This document shows positions 16,436 to 20,356 of a DNA stretch of 20,356 bases, in pieces; within the stretch, counting starts at the first letter, position 1, and each line of letters begins with the position of its first letter. Position numbers and translations under genes: made by a program. Source of the stretch: DASZFV01 sp035546175. GTDB lineage: Bacteria; Myxococcota_A; Polyangia; Fen-1088. Under the pieces are notes generated by a model. That model saw nothing but the letters and a program-made list of their open reading frames with translations. It had not been told where the DNA came from and did not search any database. The stretch spans positions 1-20,356 of the forward strand of contig DASZWW010000430.1 in NCBI GenBank assembly GCA_035546175.1, given 5' to 3'.

Positions 16436-16852
16436 ATGCGACTGACGGCGATGTTCCGGAAGCGGTGGGCGGCGGGCCTGTTCTCGCGCGCCCGGCTTGG
16501 CGTTCTTGCGATCGCGCTCGGCGGAGCGCTGGCGGGGTGCGGGGGCGGCGGCGGCGGGGGGGCCGTGTGCGCCGCGCCCATCTCGGTGACGTGGGACTTC
16601 CTGCCCGGGACGGGCTGCCAGCCCGGGGACAGCGTCACCGTCAGGGTCGACGACAACACGATGCTCCACAACGTCCCGTGCACGGACTTTGGCGCCGAGA
16701 CCCCCGCCGTCGAGGGCGGGGTGACGCACGCCGTTGACCTGACGCTGTTCGACGGCGCCGGCAACCCGATCGAGAACTCGGGGGCCATCCAGGTCCCCGT
16801 CGGCTGCGGGCCGACGCCCGCCGACGCGGGGAACTACAGCTTCAGCTCCTGA
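16436..16852 (+). CDS. Small lipoprotein, paralogue of the upstream gene
   Basis: A 138-residue lipoprotein with a textbook lipobox LAGC (C35), then seven Gly as a flexible tether. The mature domain has strands ISVTWDFLPGTG, SVTVRVDDN, HAVDLTLFDGAGN and four further cysteines after the lipidation site (AVCAAP, GTGCQ, VPCTD, PVGCG). The order V-T-W, Cys, V-x-V, PC, TP...GG-TH, D-x-x-G-N parallels the preceding gene product, so both probably belong to one small surface beta-sandwich family. The ATG at 16436 has AAGGAG 5 nt upstream. The TGATG here would have coupled it to the upstream gene in the frame of the second repeat copy. Function is unknown. Confidence 0.78.
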   Translation: MRLTAMFRKRWAAGLFSRARLGVLAIALGGALAGCGGGGGGGAVCAAPISVTWDFLPGTGCQPGDSVTVRVDDNTMLHNVPCTDFGAETPAVEGGVTHAVDLTLFDGAGNPIENSGAIQVPVGCGPTPADAGNYSFSS

Positions 16853-16896
16853 CTCGATTCGGCCACGGTGCTCGTGCCGGGATCCCGCGCATGAGC

Positions 16897-16902
16897 TAAG
16901 CT
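16897..16902 (+). promoter_or_regulatory. Candidate -10 box TAAGCT before the rhomboid-like gene
   Basis: TAAGCT ends 7 nt before the ATG at 16910, so transcription would begin at or next to the start codon. No clear -35 and no Shine-Dalgarno are visible. Confidence 0.4.
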
Positions 16903-16909
16903 TTTCGAA

Positions 16910-17641
16910 ATGCCGAACGCCCCGCGCAGCCGCACCGGACGTCCTCCCTGGGTGGGGGCCATCACCGCGCGGCTGACGCCCACGATCAAGAAGATCGTCA
17001 TCGTGCTCGCGACGATGTTCGTGGCGTACCTCTTCGCGGGGCCGGCCAGGGGGCTTTTCGGCTACATCGCGCTCGGGCCTCGCGTCTTCCACGGCGCGCC
17101 CTGGCAGCTCGTCACCGGGCTGGCGATCGAGATCGATCCCATCGTCTTCCTCTTCAACCTGCTCGGGCTGTGGTTCACGGGCGCGATGGTCGAGCGCGCG
17201 CTGGGGACGCGGCGGTTCCTCGTGCTGTTCTTCGCGGCGGGCGTGCTCGCCAACCTCGCCGTCGCGGGCACGAGCGCGCTGTGGGGGTGGAGGCAGCCCG
17301 TCGGGTGCTGGCTGGCCGTCCACGCGCTGTTCGTGGCCTTCGCGCGCATCTTCGACCGCGAGGAGATGATGGTCGTCCCGGGGCTGTACGTACGCGCCCG
17401 GCACATCGGCATCTTCTGGGTGGTCTTCGCGCTCTTCATGTCGGCGATCCGGGGGGACGGCCCCTTCGTCGTGGGCGTGGTGGTCTCGACGATCACCGGG
17501 TTCGTGCTCGCGGGGCGCGGCGGCCTCAAGGAGGTGTACGACACGTTCCGAGCCCGCCGGCTCCGGCAGCGCTACAAGGTCCTGGACGGCGGCGTCCCGG
17601 GGCGGGCCAAGGGCGGTCGCTCGCAAAAGTACTGGAACTGA
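16910..17641 (+). CDS. Rhomboid-like membrane protein lacking the catalytic dyad
   Basis: A 243-residue polytopic membrane protein with about six hydrophobic segments. Rhomboid landmarks are clear: PWQLVTG (64-70, the L1-loop WR-type motif), FLFNLLGLWFTGAMVERALGTRRF (80-103, span 2 and its following ER/G motif) and PVGCWLAVHALFVAFARIF (130-148), which aligns with the usual GASG-containing span 4. There, Ser of GxSG is replaced by Trp (W134), and the span-6 segment FVVGVVVSTITGFVLAG (186-202) has no His. It should therefore not be a protease, but a derlin/iRhom-like pseudoenzyme that binds membrane clients; that role is inference. The C-terminal 40 residues are basic and cytoplasmic. Expressed alone between a lipoprotein gene and thiC. 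Confidence 0.85.
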   Translation: MPNAPRSRTGRPPWVGAITARLTPTIKKIVIVLATMFVAYLFAGPARGLFGYIALGPRVFHGAPWQLVTGLAIEIDPIVFLFNLLGLWFTGAMVERALGTRRFLVLFFAAGVLANLAVAGTSALWGWRQPVGCWLAVHALFVAFARIFDREEMMVVPGLYVRARHIGIFWVVFALFMSAIRGDGPFVVGVVVSTITGFVLAGRGGLKEVYDTFRARRLRQRYKVLDGGVPGRAKGGRSQKYWN

Positions 17642-17661
17642 CCGCCCGGTCGCGTGATGCC

Positions 17662-17690
17662 TTTTCAAGGAGCGCGGCGCGCGTTAAGTT
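17662..17690 (+). promoter_or_regulatory. Promoter of the TPP riboswitch-thiC transcript
   Basis: TTTTCA (17662-17667), 17 nt, TAAGTT (17685-17690). Transcription would begin near 17697, a few bases before the aptamer. The element is the only AT-rich stretch in the gap after the rhomboid-like gene. Confidence 0.55.
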
Positions 17691-17703
17691 AGCCCCTCAA
17701 TCC

Positions 17704-17812
17704 ATACAGCTGGGGGAGCCGAATGGTCCGGGTGGACCCGTAGGCTGAGAGGCGCGGCTTTGGCGCGACCCCTGAACCTGCTCCGGGTAATGCCGGCGAA
17801 GGGAAAGCGCGA
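17704..17812 (+). promoter_or_regulatory. TPP riboswitch (THI element)
   Basis: Thiamin-pyrophosphate aptamer. The conserved elements appear in order: GGGGAGCC (17713-17720), an extra hairpin GGTCC/GGACC (17725-17738), the pyrimidine-sensing GGCTGAGAG (17743-17751), CCTGAACCTG (17771-17780) and CGGGTAATGCCGGCGAAGGGA (core at 17784-17804). The AAGGGA at 17799-17804 lies 9 nt before the thiC ATG, so the 3' strand of the aptamer doubles as the Shine-Dalgarno. TPP binding should thus block translation of thiC directly. No separate terminator hairpin is present between aptamer and start codon. Confidence 0.96.
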
Positions 17813-17813
17813 C

Positions 17814-19520
<1,707 letters not shown>

Positions 19521-19526
19521 GCGCGC

Positions 19527-19889
19527 GTGGGCCGTCTCCGCCTCCCTCTGCTCTCGGCCCTCGCCGTCGCGGGCCTCGTCGCCGCCGGCGCCTGCTCGAA
19601 CGACGCCGGCCCGGCCATCCCGGTCGACCCGGCCGTGATGTACGCCCAGAACTGCGCGCGCTGCCACGGCGCCGACGGCCACGGGAACGCCGAGATCAAG
19701 AAGACGCTGCCGACGGTGCGGGACTTCTCCGACCCGACCTTCCTGGCGACCGCGCAGCCCGATACGGTCGTGCGCACGATCATGGCCGGCAAGGGCCAGA
19801 TGCCGGCCTTCGGCGCCAGCCTGAGCCTGCCCAAGATGCAGTCGCTGTCGGGCTACGTCCTGCGCCTCGGCCACGGCCAGATCCGCTGA
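19527..19889 (+). CDS. Mono-heme cytochrome c lipoprotein
   Basis: A 120-residue class-I-type cytochrome c. The signal peptide ends GAC with C23 as probable lipidation site. The heme site is C43-A-R-C46-H47 followed by GADGHG, and M92 in KGQMPAFG is the likely sixth ligand. The spacing fits a small electron-carrier cytochrome attached to a membrane in the periplasm. It begins at GTG 19527, 6 nt after the thiC stop, with a G-rich AGAA-containing stretch at the thiC end as the only Shine-Dalgarno candidate. It is therefore probably on the thiC mRNA, an unexpected pairing. A redox partner cannot be named. Confidence 0.88.
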   Translation: MGRLRLPLLSALAVAGLVAAGACSNDAGPAIPVDPAVMYAQNCARCHGADGHGNAEIKKTLPTVRDFSDPTFLATAQPDTVVRTIMAGKGQMPAFGASLSLPKMQSLSGYVLRLGHGQIR

Positions 19890-19899
19890 GGGAAGTTGC

Positions 19900-19929
19900 T
19901 TGTCGGGGCGCCCGACGCGACACTAGCCT
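19900..19929 (+). promoter_or_regulatory. Promoter of the terminal TPR gene
   Basis: TTGTCG (19900-19905), 18 nt, TAGCCT (19924-19929), then 4 nt to the ATG at 19934. The predicted start of transcription falls at or just inside the start codon, and there is no Shine-Dalgarno. Confidence 0.5.
19902..19916 (+). terminator. Perfect hairpin between cytochrome and TPR genes
   Basis: GTCGGG, loop GCG, CCCGAC, 12 nt after the cytochrome stop. It overlaps the -35 box and spacer of the next promoter, so it may end the thiC transcript or act as an operator. No T-run follows. Confidence 0.35.
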
Positions 19930-19933
19930 GGCG

Positions 19934-20356
19934 ATGAGGCTCTTCGCCGCCGTCGTGCTCGCGTGCCTGCTCGCCGGCGGGGCGGCGAGCGCGAGCGAGC
20001 ATCACCACCACCACGAGCACAAGGCGGACGCGCGCGTCCACGTCGAGAGGGCCAACAAGCTCGCGGGCGAGGGAAAGTGCGCCGCGGCCGTCAAGGAGTT
20101 CACGGCGGCCTACGACATCCTCCAGGACCCCATCGTGCTCTTCAACCGCGCCGAGTGCTATCGGCGTCTCGGCCAGAACGCCGAGGCCGCGGCCGACTAC
20201 CGGGGCTTCCTCAAGGGCTTCCCGGCGGCACCCAACCGGGCCGAGATCGAGGCGCGCATCGCGACGCTCGAGAAGCCGCCCGCGCCACGGCCACCGGCGG
20301 GCGGGCCGAGGCCGCCCGCGGGCGCGCCCGCTCAGACGCCGGTCGCGCGCGCCCCG
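19934..20356 (+). CDS. Exported TPR protein, 3'-truncated by the window edge
   Basis: The first 141 residues of a periplasmic or surface protein. Residues 1-21 form a signal peptide (MRLFAAVVLACLLAGGAASA); cleavage exposes a His cluster, five His then Glu-His, just after it. Residues about 35-110 hold two TPR units (ARVHVERANKLAGEGKCAAAVKEF and VLFNRAECYRRLGQNAEAAADYRGFLKGFP). A Pro/Ala/Gly-rich linker follows (PPAPRPPAGGPRPP) and runs off the window. The His cluster could bind metal, but that is inference. Many myxobacterial proteins share this signal-TPR-proline-linker plan before a C-terminal membrane span or secreted domain, which is not visible here. Confidence 0.8.
   Translation, partial: MRLFAAVVLACLLAGGAASASEHHHHHEHKADARVHVERANKLAGEGKCAAAVKEFTAAYDILQDPIVLFNRAECYRRLGQNAEAAADYRGFLKGFPAAPNRAEIEARIATLEKPPAPRPPAGGPRPPAGAPAQTPVARAP

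Overview
The window is about 70% GC with almost exclusively G/C third codon positions. It carries membrane and soluble Ser/Thr kinases of the GxGGMGEVY type, TPR proteins, many lipoproteins and a Tol operon. This points to a myxobacterium (Myxococcota, probably the Polyangia side); the order cannot be fixed from the sequence alone. It reads as ordinary chromosome: I see no IS element, phage gene, CRISPR array, tRNA or rRNA.

Layout. Positions 1-5904 (+) hold a 5'-truncated Ser/Thr kinase, a small secreted protein behind a near-perfect sigma-54 promoter, a beta-propeller/di-heme cytochrome lipoprotein, a membrane-anchored MsrB-MsrA methionine sulfoxide reductase fusion, and a cyclic-nucleotide-binding/DUF1003 membrane protein. 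Positions 5905-6609 hold two small single-span membrane proteins. Positions 6610-8968 (-) hold a secreted 8-Cys protein, a DHH-family phosphoesterase and a lipoprotein. A second Ser/Thr kinase, with a transmembrane segment and a TPR-rich outer domain, runs 9112-11766 (+). It overlaps the tail of a convergent operon at 15826-11711 (-): tolQ-tolR-tolA/tonB-tolB-ppx. Positions 15910-16852 (+) encode two related small Cys-containing exported proteins, with a 50-bp-spaced direct repeat at their junction. Then follow a rhomboid-like protein lacking the catalytic Ser and His (16910-17641), a TPP riboswitch plus thiC (17704-19520), a mono-heme cytochrome c lipoprotein closely linked to thiC, and a 3'-truncated TPR protein.

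Themes. Much of the window concerns the cell envelope (Tol complex, lipoproteins, periplasmic repair and redox) and signalling (two kinases, a cNMP domain, a sigma-54 promoter). Regulatory sequence is unusually readable. It includes a -24/-12 promoter with an upstream paired repeat that looks like an enhancer, a complete TPP aptamer containing the thiC Shine-Dalgarno, and several TAnnnT -10 boxes only 4-7 nt before a start codon, which suggests leaderless mRNAs. The most unusual items are the sigma-54 promoter/enhancer unit, the dyad-less rhomboid and the 50-bp duplication that appears to have broken a TGATG stop/start coupling. I found no clear multi-gene novel system.
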